This document shows positions 14,362 through 21,842 of a DNA stretch of 28,532 bases, one piece after another. This stretch comes from a virus. Made by a program: the position numbers and the translations under genes. The notes beneath the pieces are model-generated. The model was not told the DNA's origin. It worked only from the letters and a program-made list of their open reading frames with translations, and did not search any database. Position 1 is the first letter of the stretch; each line of letters starts with the position of its first letter. The DNA lies in the IMG/VR virus record IMGVR_UViG_3300033064_004823, positions 1 through 28,532 of that record. One strand, given 5' to 3'.

Positions 14362-14395
14362 AATGACCGCGTAGGACCGCAGTAGCGCGGTCATT
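14362..14395 (+). other. 10-bp perfect inverted repeat
   Basis: AATGACCGCG (14362-14371) pairs perfectly with CGCGGTCATT (14386-14395) across a 14-base loop that itself contains GACCGC. It lies in the 141-bp interval between the ribbon-helix-helix gene and the gene at 14465. No T-run follows. It may be an operator, an RNA stability element or part of a tandem terminator with the hairpin at 14426. Confidence 0.6.
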
Positions 14396-14425
14396 TGAGG
14401 CAGAGACATGAAATGACACACGGGT

Positions 14426-14448
14426 GGTCGCTAACGACCTTATTTTTT
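14426..14448 (+). terminator. Rho-independent terminator
   Basis: GGTCG (14426-14430), four-base loop CTAA, CGACC (14435-14439), then TTATTTTTT. The stem is short but GC-rich, and the T-run is the best in the window. It would end the transcript carrying the ribbon-helix-helix gene. Genes at 14465-15412 have no obvious promoter between, so read-through or anti-termination is possible. Confidence 0.7.
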
Positions 14449-14464
14449 CACTAAGGAGTAGGGC

Positions 14465-14647
14465 ATGTCAGTACTCGGAAGGCTATTCTGCATGATAGGG
14501 CAACATAAATGGGCCTATTCCAGTAAAACACCATATCGAGATCGCCGATGGTGTAAGCGTCGGGTATGTCATATCTCTCAGATATGGGTGAAGGCCTATA
14601 CTACGCTTGACGACACGCGAATTCCCGGGAAGTGGATTCCTGATTAA
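14465..14647 (+). CDS. Small basic Cys protein (60 aa)
   Basis: The ATG at 14465 is behind TAAGGAGTAGGGC. The sequence begins MSVLGRLFCMIGQHKWAYSS and later has RRWCKRRVCH. The pattern Cys-x-x-(x)-G-x-H-K-W followed by a Cys pair resembles small prophage zinc proteins of the type C-x-(F/I)-G-H-K-W. It would bind one zinc. Its position directly after a terminator suggests separate control. Confidence 0.62.
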   Translation: MSVLGRLFCMIGQHKWAYSSKTPYRDRRWCKRRVCHISQIWVKAYTTLDDTRIPGKWIPD

Positions 14648-14661
14648 AAGGAGGACTAGTC

Positions 14662-15042
14662 ATGAGGACAGACAAACAGAAACCACCGTGCTCGGAACAA
14701 GTATGGAGTAGTGGCTATTGGGGACACCGCCCCTGCACCCGCAACGGCGTAGTCGAGCGTGACGGCAAGTGGTACTGTCGCCAGCACGACCCCGAAGCGG
14801 TCAAGCGTCGCAGCGAAGAACGCACAGCGAGAGAGTGGGAGAAAACCCGGGCGGGATGGGCGAAGGCGGAGGCTCAGGACAATCGTAAAGCCCTAGTGCG
14901 GCAGCGCTCCTGCGAGGCTATCGAGGCGCTGAGCCAACTTGTAAATAGGGTTGATGATGAGATGCCTGGAGTATGGATCGGCCTGAAGCGTTTGGTGGAC
15001 GAAATTGCAACTGAGCGCATCCTCGACGACCTGGAGGACTGA
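14662..15042 (+). CDS. Zinc-binding phage hypothetical protein (126 aa)
   Basis: The ATG at 14662 has AAAGGAGG upstream. The N-terminal 45 residues hold Cys/His in the order PPCSEQVW, HRPCTRNGVVERDGKWYC and RQHDP, a small treble-clef-like zinc module that recurs in phage proteins. A basic helical segment (RRSEERTAREWEKTRAGWAKAE) follows, and a C-terminal helix ends ERILDDLED. It may bind nucleic acid or a host protein. Its stop is one base before the next ATG. Confidence 0.72.
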   Translation: MRTDKQKPPCSEQVWSSGYWGHRPCTRNGVVERDGKWYCRQHDPEAVKRRSEERTAREWEKTRAGWAKAEAQDNRKALVRQRSCEAIEALSQLVNRVDDEMPGVWIGLKRLVDEIATERILDDLED

Positions 15043-15043
15043 C

Positions 15044-15412
15044 ATGAGCAAAATGATAAGCAAAGAGAAGTGTCCAACCTGTTGGCGATATCTGTGGTTT
15101 GATGGTGAGAATAAGTGGTGCATTAACTGCACTCCAGAGAAGGATAGACCTCTACCGGGGGATCGGAACCATTTAGAGATAGCGATGGATGTCTATAATG
15201 ATGCGAATGTCTCACCTGATGATGCACTTATTCAGATGGCACAAGCCGCTGCTCTCATCTCGCTTGCTGAGAGTGTTGAGCGCATTGCCGACTCGCTGGG
15301 AGAAGTTCCGCTCGGCGAGCTCTTTGAGTTAGCTGTAAATATGATCGTTGAGAGGCTTGGGATTATTGGTGATGAGATTTCGGGTGTCAGCCGCTCAATC
15401 CGGGAAGGCTGA
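15044..15412 (+). CDS. Zinc-ribbon hypothetical protein (122 aa)
   Basis: The ATG at 15044 follows GGAGGACTGAC; a longer frame from 15005 overlaps the previous gene. CPTC (residues 10-13) and CINC (26-29) form a compact zinc ribbon (CPTCWRYLWFDGENKWCINC). The rest is a helical acidic domain with repeated hydrophobic heptads (LIQMAQAAALISLAESVERIADSL). It is the last gene before the long promoter/operator interval at 15413-15626. Confidence 0.7.
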   Translation: MSKMISKEKCPTCWRYLWFDGENKWCINCTPEKDRPLPGDRNHLEIAMDVYNDANVSPDDALIQMAQAAALISLAESVERIADSLGEVPLGELFELAVNMIVERLGIIGDEISGVSRSIREG

Positions 15413-15462
15413 GCATGGTAGTAGGTTAACGGCGCCAATTTTCCGCTACCTCACAGCAACCA

Positions 15463-15477
15463 GTTCCTGTTAAGAAC
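15463..15477. promoter_or_regulatory. Candidate operator (GTTCCTGTTAAGAAC)
   Basis: This imperfect 15-bp palindrome (GTTC...GAAC arms) differs by one base from 28101-28115, which lies upstream of the minus-strand operon. The interval 15413-15563 holds no gene. It also contains the inverted repeat GAAACA/TGTTTC at about 15511-15534. Together these look like a regulatory region ahead of the AAA+ gene. Confidence 0.5.
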
Positions 15478-15563
15478 AATCTAGCGCGTACTGACCACCA
15501 ATAATGCGGTGAAACAGTTCTATCAATTTGTTTCAGATTGCGTAAATTACCTATGAAAATGTA

Positions 15564-15606
15564 TTGACAAACTTATATAGGATGTGTATGATGTATATGT
15601 AACACA
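15564..15606 (+). promoter_or_regulatory. Regulon promoter/operator upstream of the MoxR-like gene
   Basis: TTGACA (15564-15569), 17-bp spacer, TATGAT (15587-15592). The block from TGTGTATGATG to ATGTAACACA (15583-15606) is identical to copies at 16916 and 23796. The TGTGT and ACACA ends form an interrupted palindrome over the -10, a typical place for a repressor. Transcription should start about 15599, giving a short leader before ATG 15627. Confidence 0.85.
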
Positions 15607-15626
15607 AGACAGAAAGGAGTGAGTAG

Positions 15627-16892
15627 ATGAGAGAGAGATGGAAGGCGAGTGAAGACCTCAAGGCCGCGGTAGAGGCCTTTATTGAGGGTAAGGTAGTTGA
15701 GGAGGATGAGAGCGGGACTAAACTACCCTTCGGGGAGTATGGAGTCACTGGGAAGCCTCCTGACTACTTGGCTCTCCACAGGTGGGGTGCAGTAGTAGCC
15801 CAGAGACTCAGCGATCCTGACAGGCTGGTACTGAACTGGGGAAGGACCGTCCACCAAGGTCATGCGACCTACATAGCAAAGCGCTTTGGGATGAAGCCCA
15901 AAACGATATGGGAGGTGGCTGAGAGAGTAGGTGGAGGTAAGGAAAAAGCCGAGGTGCCCTGGCCTGTGGTGATACCAGTAAAAAGCGATACGCTCAAGTC
16001 GATGTCCCCAAAGGCGGAGATGAGGAGGTCAACGACAGTATCGGCAGGGACAGCATTGGAAGCAGTAGAGGCAACGGAAGCTGAGGCGACGGAAATAGAA
16101 GCACTGGTCCCGGGCACCACCCGAAAATTAGAAGTCCTGCTCAGCCGTGAGGGCAGGCTCCTGGCTAGGGAGATGAAACTCCTCTACCCCATGCCAGTCC
16201 TCCTGATTGGCGGAACGGGCTGGGGCAAGTCAGTCCTAGTCCGGCACGTGGCCCATGAGCTGGGGCTGGAGTATGACGGGGTGAATGCTCACCCCGGGAT
16301 GGACGTAGGCCTCCTGGTGGGGATGTGGCGACCCATGTCTGTCAATGGTGGGGGGGTTACGGTTGAGTGGAGTGACGGGGTCCTGACAGCAGCCATTCGT
16401 GAAGGTCGGGCTTTCATGATGGAGGAATTAACCCGAGCACCTCAAGAGGCCATTAGTCGAGTGTTCGGCCTGTTGGACAACGGGTTCCGGTACTGGAACC
16501 TGCCCGAGGCTGGGGTCAGCGAGATCCTGGTGCATGAGAAGTTCTGGTTCGTCTCAACAGCAAATCCTGCGGGTAAGGGCTACAGCACCGTTCGCCTGGA
16601 CAAGGCCCTGGAGTCCAGGTTCGCGGCGATAATCGAGCTAGACCGGCCCACCGCCGACGAGAAGACGATTGTTGAGCGCATAGTTGGTGCAACCACCGGC
16701 GAGCGGATCATAAACTTCGTGACCAGTGCTCGCCGAAACACCGACACCAATCTGCCTACCAGGGACGTGGTCCTTCTGGCGGAGTTGGTGGCCAAAGGTT
16801 TCGATCCAAAGCGGGCAGTAGCGCTGAGCATAGCCCCTAAGTACAAGGAGCACGGCGAGGGCCTGAACACCCTGGCCACGGGTCACTTCTAG
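15627..16892 (+). CDS. MoxR/CobS-type AAA+ ATPase
   Basis: This is a 421-residue protein with GAAAGGAG before ATG 15627. The N-terminal ~165 residues are unassigned and end in an Ala/Glu-rich linker. The AAA+ core follows: Walker A GGTGWGKS (195-202), Walker B-like strand AFMMEELTRAP (262-272) with Glu in place of the usual Asp before the catalytic Glu, sensor 1 STANPAGKG (Asn313) and an arginine-finger region LESRFA (Arg331). MoxR-type ATPases work as chaperones or metal-insertion motors with VWA-domain partners, and one is encoded next door. Both genes carry the same promoter, which supports a common complex. CobS-like phage ATPases are the closest comparison; the substrate is unknown. Confidence 0.9.
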   Translation: MRERWKASEDLKAAVEAFIEGKVVEEDESGTKLPFGEYGVTGKPPDYLALHRWGAVVAQRLSDPDRLVLNWGRTVHQGHATYIAKRFGMKPKTIWEVAERVGGGKEKAEVPWPVVIPVKSDTLKSMSPKAEMRRSTTVSAGTALEAVEATEAEATEIEALVPGTTRKLEVLLSREGRLLAREMKLLYPMPVLLIGGTGWGKSVLVRHVAHELGLEYDGVNAHPGMDVGLLVGMWRPMSVNGGGVTVEWSDGVLTAAIREGRAFMMEELTRAPQEAISRVFGLLDNGFRYWNLPEAGVSEILVHEKFWFVSTANPAGKGYSTVRLDKALESRFAAIIELDRPTADEKTIVERIVGATTGERIINFVTSARRNTDTNLPTRDVVLLAELVAKGFDPKRAVALSIAPKYKEHGEGLNTLATGHF

Positions 16893-16896
16893 GGTA

Positions 16897-16939
16897 TTGA
16901 CAAACCCGAGTTACCTGTGTATGATGTATATGTAACACA
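16897..16939 (+). promoter_or_regulatory. Regulon promoter/operator upstream of the VWA gene
   Basis: TTGACA (16897-16902), 17-bp spacer, TATGAT (16920-16925), then the conserved downstream half ending ATGTAACACA at 16939. It starts four bases after the stop of the AAA+ gene. It gives the VWA gene independent expression under the same control. A GTG at 16917 lies inside it and is rejected as a start. Confidence 0.85.
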
Positions 16940-16952
16940 GGAAAGGGATGAG

Positions 16953-18920
16953 ATGAAAAGAATAACTAAGAAACGGACAGAGGCGGTTAAGGAGTTCTTC
17001 TCGATCCTGACCGGGTCACCCCTGGAGGATGTTTCGGTTAGTTGGACTGAGAAGGACTCGTCGGTTGCCAAGACGGAGGGCGGATGGGTAGTGAAGCTAT
17101 CCAGTGAGGACGAACTTCCAGTTCTACTCCACGAGGCCTCCCACATTCTGTACACCCCATTCGACGTTGCGGACGTGGCGGGGGTGTCACTTAGTGACGA
17201 GCGTGTCCGACTGATGACCAATATCATTGAAGACGCGCGCATAGACTGGCTGGGTGGGGAATGGTTCGGTAAGGACCTATTCCTCGCTCATAAGGAAATG
17301 CTTGAGAAGGAAGTCGGTGATGGGAAGGCTAAGAACCTTCACCACGCAGTTGGGAGCCTGGTCTATGATCTAGGACTCACGGTAGAGGATTCGATAACCC
17401 AGGCCGCCATGGTGCGCTTCGAAAATGAGATTCTGACAGCAACCAGAAGCAGGGATAGCATGGCTGCTGTTGAAGTGGCGTTCAAGATTGCCCGCTATAT
17501 GGATTGGTTGAAGGAAAGGGAAGAAGAGAAGCGTCTCGAGGAGGAGAGTCATCGGAAGGAAGAGGGGGATGCTCGTGAGGCCCTTCTCAAGACTCTCGAG
17601 GATGTCCTGGATCGTAAGGTTGATGGTGATGAGAAAAAGGGTGAGGAAAGCAAGGATGAGGGGGGTGAGTTAAGTTCTAACGATAACGAGGACGAGGACA
17701 ACAACGAGAGCAGTGATGACGAGTCGAAGTCTGACGAGGACGAAGAGTCTGGAGATGACATAACCGGCGGCGAGAGTGACGACGAGAAGGGTGAGGAGGA
17801 TGAGGGTAAAGAAGGTAGTGAGGGCGGTGGTAGTGAGGACGAGGGTGATAAGGACGGAAGCGAGGACAACGACCGCGCAAACGACAGCAGCGACGGTGGT
17901 AGTGACAGTGATGCCGGTGGTGAAGGGATGGATAATGAGGGTATGGACGCTGCTGCGAATCGGGACGCAGGTCGTGGGTCAGGGACTGAGGGATCTGGGG
18001 GAGAGTTTGAGGGGGGCGGGAAGTCATCTGATGAGTACAGTGAGTCAGGCGAGGAGGAGAGAACAGAACGCCTCTTGAAAGAGATGAAGACCAAGGTTAA
18101 GGAGGACGTGGAGCGGAACGAAAGGATGGATAAGACGACAAAAAGGATTCTCGGCAAGAAGGAGAAGCTGTTCTCCCCGAAGAGTAGTCCCGACCACGCG
18201 GTTGAGAATCTCACCGTCGAGCAAGAACCCATCAACCTCTCATCCAAGATGATGTTCACCCTGGATGAGACGGCTGATCTGGTAGGATCCCGGAGGGTTT
18301 ACACCGGGTTCCCAACCACCGAGGTCTGGCGCCTGAACTATGGATCGACTAAGGTGTTTGCCAGGCCCCCAATCAAAAGGGGTAGGCTGGTGGTCATGGT
18401 TGACCTGAGTTCCAGTATGGGGTGTTGGTGTGATCGCCACAATCTCACAGAGTACAAGAGCTCGGGGTGGTTGGCCTTCCAGGTGGTTGGGGCACTGGCG
18501 ACCCGGTTCCCGGAGATAACAGTCTTCGGATTCTGCGCTAGCGGTGTAGCTAACTTTATCGTCCCGCTGGAGCATAACCATCAACCAAAATGCAGGAACT
18601 TAACTGGAATCCCATCAGGCAATCCAGACTGCGCGGCTCTATTGTACCTGGAGAGCATTCTCCACGGGAGCCTCGAAGGGACCAGGGCCGTAGTAATCAG
18701 TGACGGGACACCCGATGGCCCGTACCCCTTGAAGTGCAATTCCACTGCCCACACCACAGAAATTGCCCATCGTTTGCACGATAGTGGTCTGAGGTATGTC
18801 AGTGTCTTAGTAAATACATCTCCCAGCAATATCTACCCGAGTGATCTGGTCGTCAATATTAACGACGAGGATGAGTTGGAAAACATAGCTGCAGGTCTAG
18901 AGTACCTGGAAGGGAGGTAG
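16953..18920 (+). CDS. VWA-domain protein with N-terminal HExxH (CobT-like / metallopeptidase-like)
   Basis: This is a 655-residue protein. The ATG at 16953 has AGGAAAGG upstream. The N-terminus holds His60-Glu61-Ala-Ser-His64 (LLHEASHILYTP) and about 29 residues on NIIEDARIDW (Glu93-Asp94), the order expected of a gluzincin-type zinc peptidase. Residues ~225-370 are an extremely Asp/Glu/Gly/Ser-rich, surely disordered linker. The C-terminal third (from ~480) is a von Willebrand factor A domain with the MIDAS motif DLSSS at 484-488 and a later VISDGTPDG (Asp584). Pairing with the MoxR-like ATPase recalls CobS-CobT chelatases and ATPase-VWA pairs with putative peptidase domains. Proteolysis or metal insertion are both possible. 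Confidence 0.88.
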   Translation: MKRITKKRTEAVKEFFSILTGSPLEDVSVSWTEKDSSVAKTEGGWVVKLSSEDELPVLLHEASHILYTPFDVADVAGVSLSDERVRLMTNIIEDARIDWLGGEWFGKDLFLAHKEMLEKEVGDGKAKNLHHAVGSLVYDLGLTVEDSITQAAMVRFENEILTATRSRDSMAAVEVAFKIARYMDWLKEREEEKRLEEESHRKEEGDAREALLKTLEDVLDRKVDGDEKKGEESKDEGGELSSNDNEDEDNNESSDDESKSDEDEESGDDITGGESDDEKGEEDEGKEGSEGGGSEDEGDKDGSEDNDRANDSSDGGSDSDAGGEGMDNEGMDAAANRDAGRGSGTEGSGGEFEGGGKSSDEYSESGEEERTERLLKEMKTKVKEDVERNERMDKTTKRILGKKEKLFSPKSSPDHAVENLTVEQEPINLSSKMMFTLDETADLVGSRRVYTGFPTTEVWRLNYGSTKVFARPPIKRGRLVVMVDLSSSMGCWCDRHNLTEYKSSGWLAFQVVGALATRFPEITVFGFCASGVANFIVPLEHNHQPKCRNLTGIPSGNPDCAALLYLESILHGSLEGTRAVVISDGTPDGPYPLKCNSTAHTTEIAHRLHDSGLRYVSVLVNTSPSNIYPSDLVVNINDEDELENIAAGLEYLEGR

Positions 18921-18925
18921 GGAGC

Positions 18926-19276
18926 ATGAAGAGGGTATTGTGGGTAGCAAGACATGCCCCTCCAACCAGCGCCCTACAGGAGTTGAAGGAGATGCTGGGT
19001 GAGTATTGCCTTACCTGGCACAGGGACTCGGTGTATGATGTCCCGTCATTACTGGATGCAGTGGGCCCCGAGGATAGAGTAGTAGCAACACTCCCGATGG
19101 ACATGCTGGAGGTGTTAGTAACCCTAGCAGGTGAGAAGGACCTACTCCCCATACTGAGGCCGGTCATGAGACATAGAAGGACACAGGGAGAAATAGACGG
19201 CTGGCGATTCGTGGGCTTCGAGGAAGTACTCGAGGCTCGAGTGAGGGCAAGGAGAGTAGGGACATGGACGAGTTAA
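18926..19276 (+). CDS. Hypothetical protein (116 aa)
   Basis: The ATG at 18926 follows GGAAGGGAGGTAGGGAG, five bases after the VWA stop. The sequence starts KRVLWVARHAPPTSALQELKE and is an alpha/beta protein with repeated short strands (DRVVATLPMDMLEVLVTLAG). The opening W-(V/L)-x-R-H-x-P pattern occurs in uncharacterised phage proteins. Its 3' end is basic (EARVRARRVG) and overlaps the next gene by 13 bp. Function is unknown. Confidence 0.7.
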   Translation: MKRVLWVARHAPPTSALQELKEMLGEYCLTWHRDSVYDVPSLLDAVGPEDRVVATLPMDMLEVLVTLAGEKDLLPILRPVMRHRRTQGEIDGWRFVGFEEVLEARVRARRVGTWTS

Positions 19277-19683
19277 AACCGACAAGACTCCGTGCTGAAG
19301 AACTGAGAGCACAGGGTCAGCGCCCGGTCGAGATCGCCCGTAGCCTAGGGGTTAGCCGGCAGCGGGTGTATGAGATCCTGGGGAGGGTTCCTCGTCCATT
19401 GCCAGTGTGTGCTAAATGCGGAAATGAGTTTCAGCGCTCCAAACGCTCTAGGACTATATGCAGTCCCTGCCATCGGGAAATATACCTGGAGCATCAGGTA
19501 GAGCTGGTGTGTCCCCAATGTGGGCAGACATTCTCCCTGCCACGGTCAGATGTTCGTGCGCGGAAGGTGCAGAGAGAACAGAGGGGCTCGACAACTGAAA
19601 TCTTCCACTCGAGGGAATGCTCGATAGAGTGGCACAAGGAGAGAAGGAATGACACTTCAAGACATCAAACTAAAACACATTGA
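19264..19683 (+). CDS. HTH plus double zinc-finger protein
   Basis: This is a 139-residue protein behind AAGGAGAG. Residues 8-40 contain a helix-turn-helix (AEELRAQGQRPVEIARSLGVSRQRVYEIL) of the sigma/resolvase type. Two zinc modules follow: CAKCGNEF with CSPCH near residues 48-69, and CPQCGQTF near 79-86 with a final HSRECS. A DNA-binding regulator is likely. The 3' end overlaps the next gene by 35 bp, the longest overlap here. Confidence 0.75.
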   Translation: MDELKPTRLRAEELRAQGQRPVEIARSLGVSRQRVYEILGRVPRPLPVCAKCGNEFQRSKRSRTICSPCHREIYLEHQVELVCPQCGQTFSLPRSDVRARKVQREQRGSTTEIFHSRECSIEWHKERRNDTSRHQTKTH

Positions 19684-19966
19684 GTTAGCTCCTCTCAACG
19701 AGCGTGGTCAACGCCCTGACGGGTGTGAGGATGATAGGATATCTTCCGACAAGATATACCTAGCTATAATTAACGATCACTACGTACTAGGGACGTTTCA
19801 GAGAGTCTGGTACGGGTGGGTATTCAACTGGTACTGGTCTGCAGTTGCTGGCATCCAGCTTGACACTATCGAGGAGCTTTACGAGACAGAATTGCTTCGA
19901 ATGGATGATGGTTCGATTCTCGGCTATGAGGTTGAGACTGATGATGGAGAGCGGGTTAAGTTGTAG
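19649..19966 (+). CDS. Hypothetical protein (105 aa)
   Basis: The ATG at 19649 has AAGGAGAGAAGG upstream inside the preceding gene. It is an acidic protein with an aromatic centre (RVWYGWVFNWYWSAVAG) that may be beta-sheet core, and a C-terminal acidic strand set (GSILGYEVETDDGERVKL). No domain is recognised. Confidence 0.68.
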   Translation: MTLQDIKLKHIELAPLNERGQRPDGCEDDRISSDKIYLAIINDHYVLGTFQRVWYGWVFNWYWSAVAGIQLDTIEELYETELLRMDDGSILGYEVETDDGERVKL

Positions 19967-19986
19967 GAGAACGAAAGGAGCTTGAG

Positions 19987-20256
19987 ATGGCAAGAATCAA
20001 CGACAAGATAGAACTCACGGCAACAGCACTAAGAAACTGGTATGAGCGATATATTGCGGAAGCACGGGCGCATGGTCATGCCTTCGAGAGTCCCACCATT
20101 AAGACACTGGATCAGTTGTGGGGTGAGTATAACTTCCGGCTGAAACGCGGTCAACTAATTCGTGACAAAGAGGCAGCGGCTTTCTACACGTACGCCACGG
20201 ACAGGCAAGGAACACGTGTTCTCAACCGCACGCTCAAGCTTCTGATTCCAGATTAA
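19987..20256 (+). CDS. Hypothetical protein (89 aa)
   Basis: The ATG at 19987 follows GAAAGGAGCTTGAG. The protein is helical at first (TATALRNWYERYIAEARAH), then basic (FRLKRGQLIRDKEAAAFYTY). No family is recognised. It ends 36 bp before the next gene, in a gap holding only a ribosome binding site. Confidence 0.68.
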   Translation: MARINDKIELTATALRNWYERYIAEARAHGHAFESPTIKTLDQLWGEYNFRLKRGQLIRDKEAAAFYTYATDRQGTRVLNRTLKLLIPD

Positions 20257-20292
20257 GGAGCTGCTCGATAGATTGACACAAGGAGAGACGTA

Positions 20293-20601
20293 ATGAGTAA
20301 TGATCTGAAGACCACAGCAAAATACATAGCCATAACCGTTCGTAATGCCATGGAAGACTTCCACGCAGAGAACCTCTCAGACAAGCAGATGAGAGAGTTG
20401 AACCCTATCATACGGAACGCCATTTACACCGCCCTCCACGCTCAAGCTCACGCGGGGGATAACGAAGGGTGCAGGGTATACATCCAGTTCCAGGAACATT
20501 TGATTCCTGAATACTGGGAAGAACCGGAGCTGCTGGATGAGTACAAAGGACTAATGGAGGCTGTTGAGCGGCGAAAGGAACAAGTGAAACAAGGAGGATG
20601 A
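20293..20601 (+). CDS. Conserved-type phage hypothetical protein (102 aa)
   Basis: The ATG at 20293 has AAGGAGAGACGTA upstream. The sequence reads ITVRNAMEDFHAE, LNPIIRNAIYTALHA and later QFQEHLIPEYWEEPEL, an all-helical layout. Similar short proteins occur in phage genomes, without known function. Its TGA overlaps the upstream end of the next gene's ribosome binding region. Confidence 0.7.
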   Translation: MSNDLKTTAKYIAITVRNAMEDFHAENLSDKQMRELNPIIRNAIYTALHAQAHAGDNEGCRVYIQFQEHLIPEYWEEPELLDEYKGLMEAVERRKEQVKQGG

Positions 20602-20603
20602 CG

Positions 20604-20885
20604 ATGGATTATAGCAGGTTACCCGAGCATATCAGGGGTGGGGTTCAGCGGTACATCGAACACGGTGTACCTGTTGGAAGTTTCCTGGAGACGGTGTTAT
20701 GTAACGACCTGAAAGGGGCGTTTATGTGGGCAGACGAGATCAACCGCGAGCGCCTCTTCGACATCGTTTCGTTCTTCTACAACGAGGCACCCAGTCAGTG
20801 TTGGGGTTCCGCTGACAAAGTAAAGGTGTGGATGGGGCACAATGGGCTCGCTGGTTTGGACTTGGAGTCAGCACACAACAGTTAG
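20604..20885 (+). CDS. Phage hypothetical protein (LPEHIRGG... family)
   Basis: The ATG at 20604 is chosen because AAGGAGG is six bases upstream; ATG 20598 lies too close. The sequence LPEHIRGGVQRYIEHGVPVG, then FLETVLCNDLKGAFMWAD and CWGSADKV, matches a small protein family that is common in phages and has no assigned role. It is 93 residues, about the usual length. It is part of a string of small genes ahead of the integrase. Confidence 0.75.
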   Translation: MDYSRLPEHIRGGVQRYIEHGVPVGSFLETVLCNDLKGAFMWADEINRERLFDIVSFFYNEAPSQCWGSADKVKVWMGHNGLAGLDLESAHNS

Positions 20886-20905
20886 ATAGCAGGAAGGAGC
20901 GCGAC

Positions 20906-21088
20906 ATGGCAATAACCCATGAACTTGAACGTGAACTAGTCAATGTCCTAAAGGCAATACAGGAGCACGAGAAAGCCCTAGAAGAATTAAAGCCACACCG
21001 ACGCGAACTACGTAGACGCCTAAGGGAGGAGTACGAGGATAAAGGGCTAAGTCGCATCGAGGCCTATGAAGCCGTATATCAGCTTTAG
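20906..21088 (+). CDS. Small coiled-coil protein (60 aa)
   Basis: The ATG at 20906 follows AGGAAGGAGCGCG; a longer frame from 20828 overlaps the previous gene. The product is one long charged helix (HELERELVNVLKAIQEHEKA, ELKPHRRELRRRLREEYED) with heptad leucines, so it should dimerise. The 76-bp gap after it (21089-21164) holds no gene. Confidence 0.68.
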   Translation: MAITHELERELVNVLKAIQEHEKALEELKPHRRELRRRLREEYEDKGLSRIEAYEAVYQL

Positions 21089-21164
21089 CTAACCCCTGTG
21101 CACCCTACTCGGTGATACCACACCAGGTAAAGTGAACGGCTAGATAGCAGGAGGAAGCAGGTAG

Positions 21165-21824
21165 ATGACCACTCAAAGCAAGTGGCGAGTAACAGAATTC
21201 CTTAAACCAGACGAGGTCCTAGCACTGCTCTCGGTCGTCATACCCGAGGAGGATCGACTGCTGCTTCGTACCCTTTGGGAGACAGGTGGACGGGCTGGTG
21301 AGGTCGTTCGCCTTGTCCCTGAGCGAGTGGACCTCAAGAATCACTGTATCCTCCTGCACAACTTCAAGCAGAACAAACGCAAGACCCCTGACCAACCAGT
21401 GGCTCCTCACCCGTTGAAACGAATCTACCTGTTCCCGGAGAGCACTCTATGTCAGGACCTCCTCGATCACTGCAAAGCCTCTCATATCAAGGCAGGCGAG
21501 TGGGTATTCCCCAGTCGGATGGACCCGAGTAAACCCTTCAGTCGGGTCACTCTGTGGCGCATGGTTACAACCGCAGCTGCTGAGCTTGGTATCCGGTATG
21601 TCAAGAAAGACCCTAGGACAGGGGAGTATCGGAATAAGCCTGCCTGGCCACATTTATTTCGTCACTCGGCTGCGCACGTAATCCTAGACCGAACGGGAAG
21701 ATTGGACATAGTACGAGATCAGTTAGGGCACGCCTCGATCTCCACTACTCAAGTTTACGCTTCTATGTCAGATGAGCAAAGGAAGAAAATAATTCGAGGA
21801 GAGGAAAGACAATCAGTTGAATAG
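21165..21824 (+). CDS. Tyrosine recombinase (integrase), catalytic domain only
   Basis: This is a 219-residue protein behind AGGAGGAAGCAGGTAG. The catalytic residues of the family are visible: Arg43 in TGGRAGEVVRL, a beta-hairpin Lys around NFKQNKRKTP, His163-x-x-Arg166 in HLFRHSAAH, His189 in LGHASISTT and the nucleophile Tyr198 (QVYA). Typical integrases have another 100-200 N-terminal residues (arm-binding and SAM-like domains), which are absent. It may therefore be a resolvase/XerC-like enzyme for dimer resolution or inversion, or an integrase reliant on a partner. No att site is identifiable in the window. Confidence 0.88.
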   Translation: MTTQSKWRVTEFLKPDEVLALLSVVIPEEDRLLLRTLWETGGRAGEVVRLVPERVDLKNHCILLHNFKQNKRKTPDQPVAPHPLKRIYLFPESTLCQDLLDHCKASHIKAGEWVFPSRMDPSKPFSRVTLWRMVTTAAAELGIRYVKKDPRTGEYRNKPAWPHLFRHSAAHVILDRTGRLDIVRDQLGHASISTTQVYASMSDEQRKKIIRGEERQSVE

Positions 21825-21842
21825 AAAGCTAGGAGATTCCTA

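Noticed and set aside
16917-16952. GTG start for the VWA gene
   Set aside because: It lies inside the conserved promoter/operator block; ATG 16953 has a good ribosome binding site.
17549-18259. 236-residue minus-strand frame rich in Ser and Pro
   Set aside because: It is the antisense of the acidic linker of the VWA gene, whose GAN/GAR-type codons keep the opposite strand open. It has no ribosome binding site.
20274-20302. TTGACA promoter before the 20293 gene
   Set aside because: The best -10 (AGTAAT) falls inside the coding sequence after the start codon.
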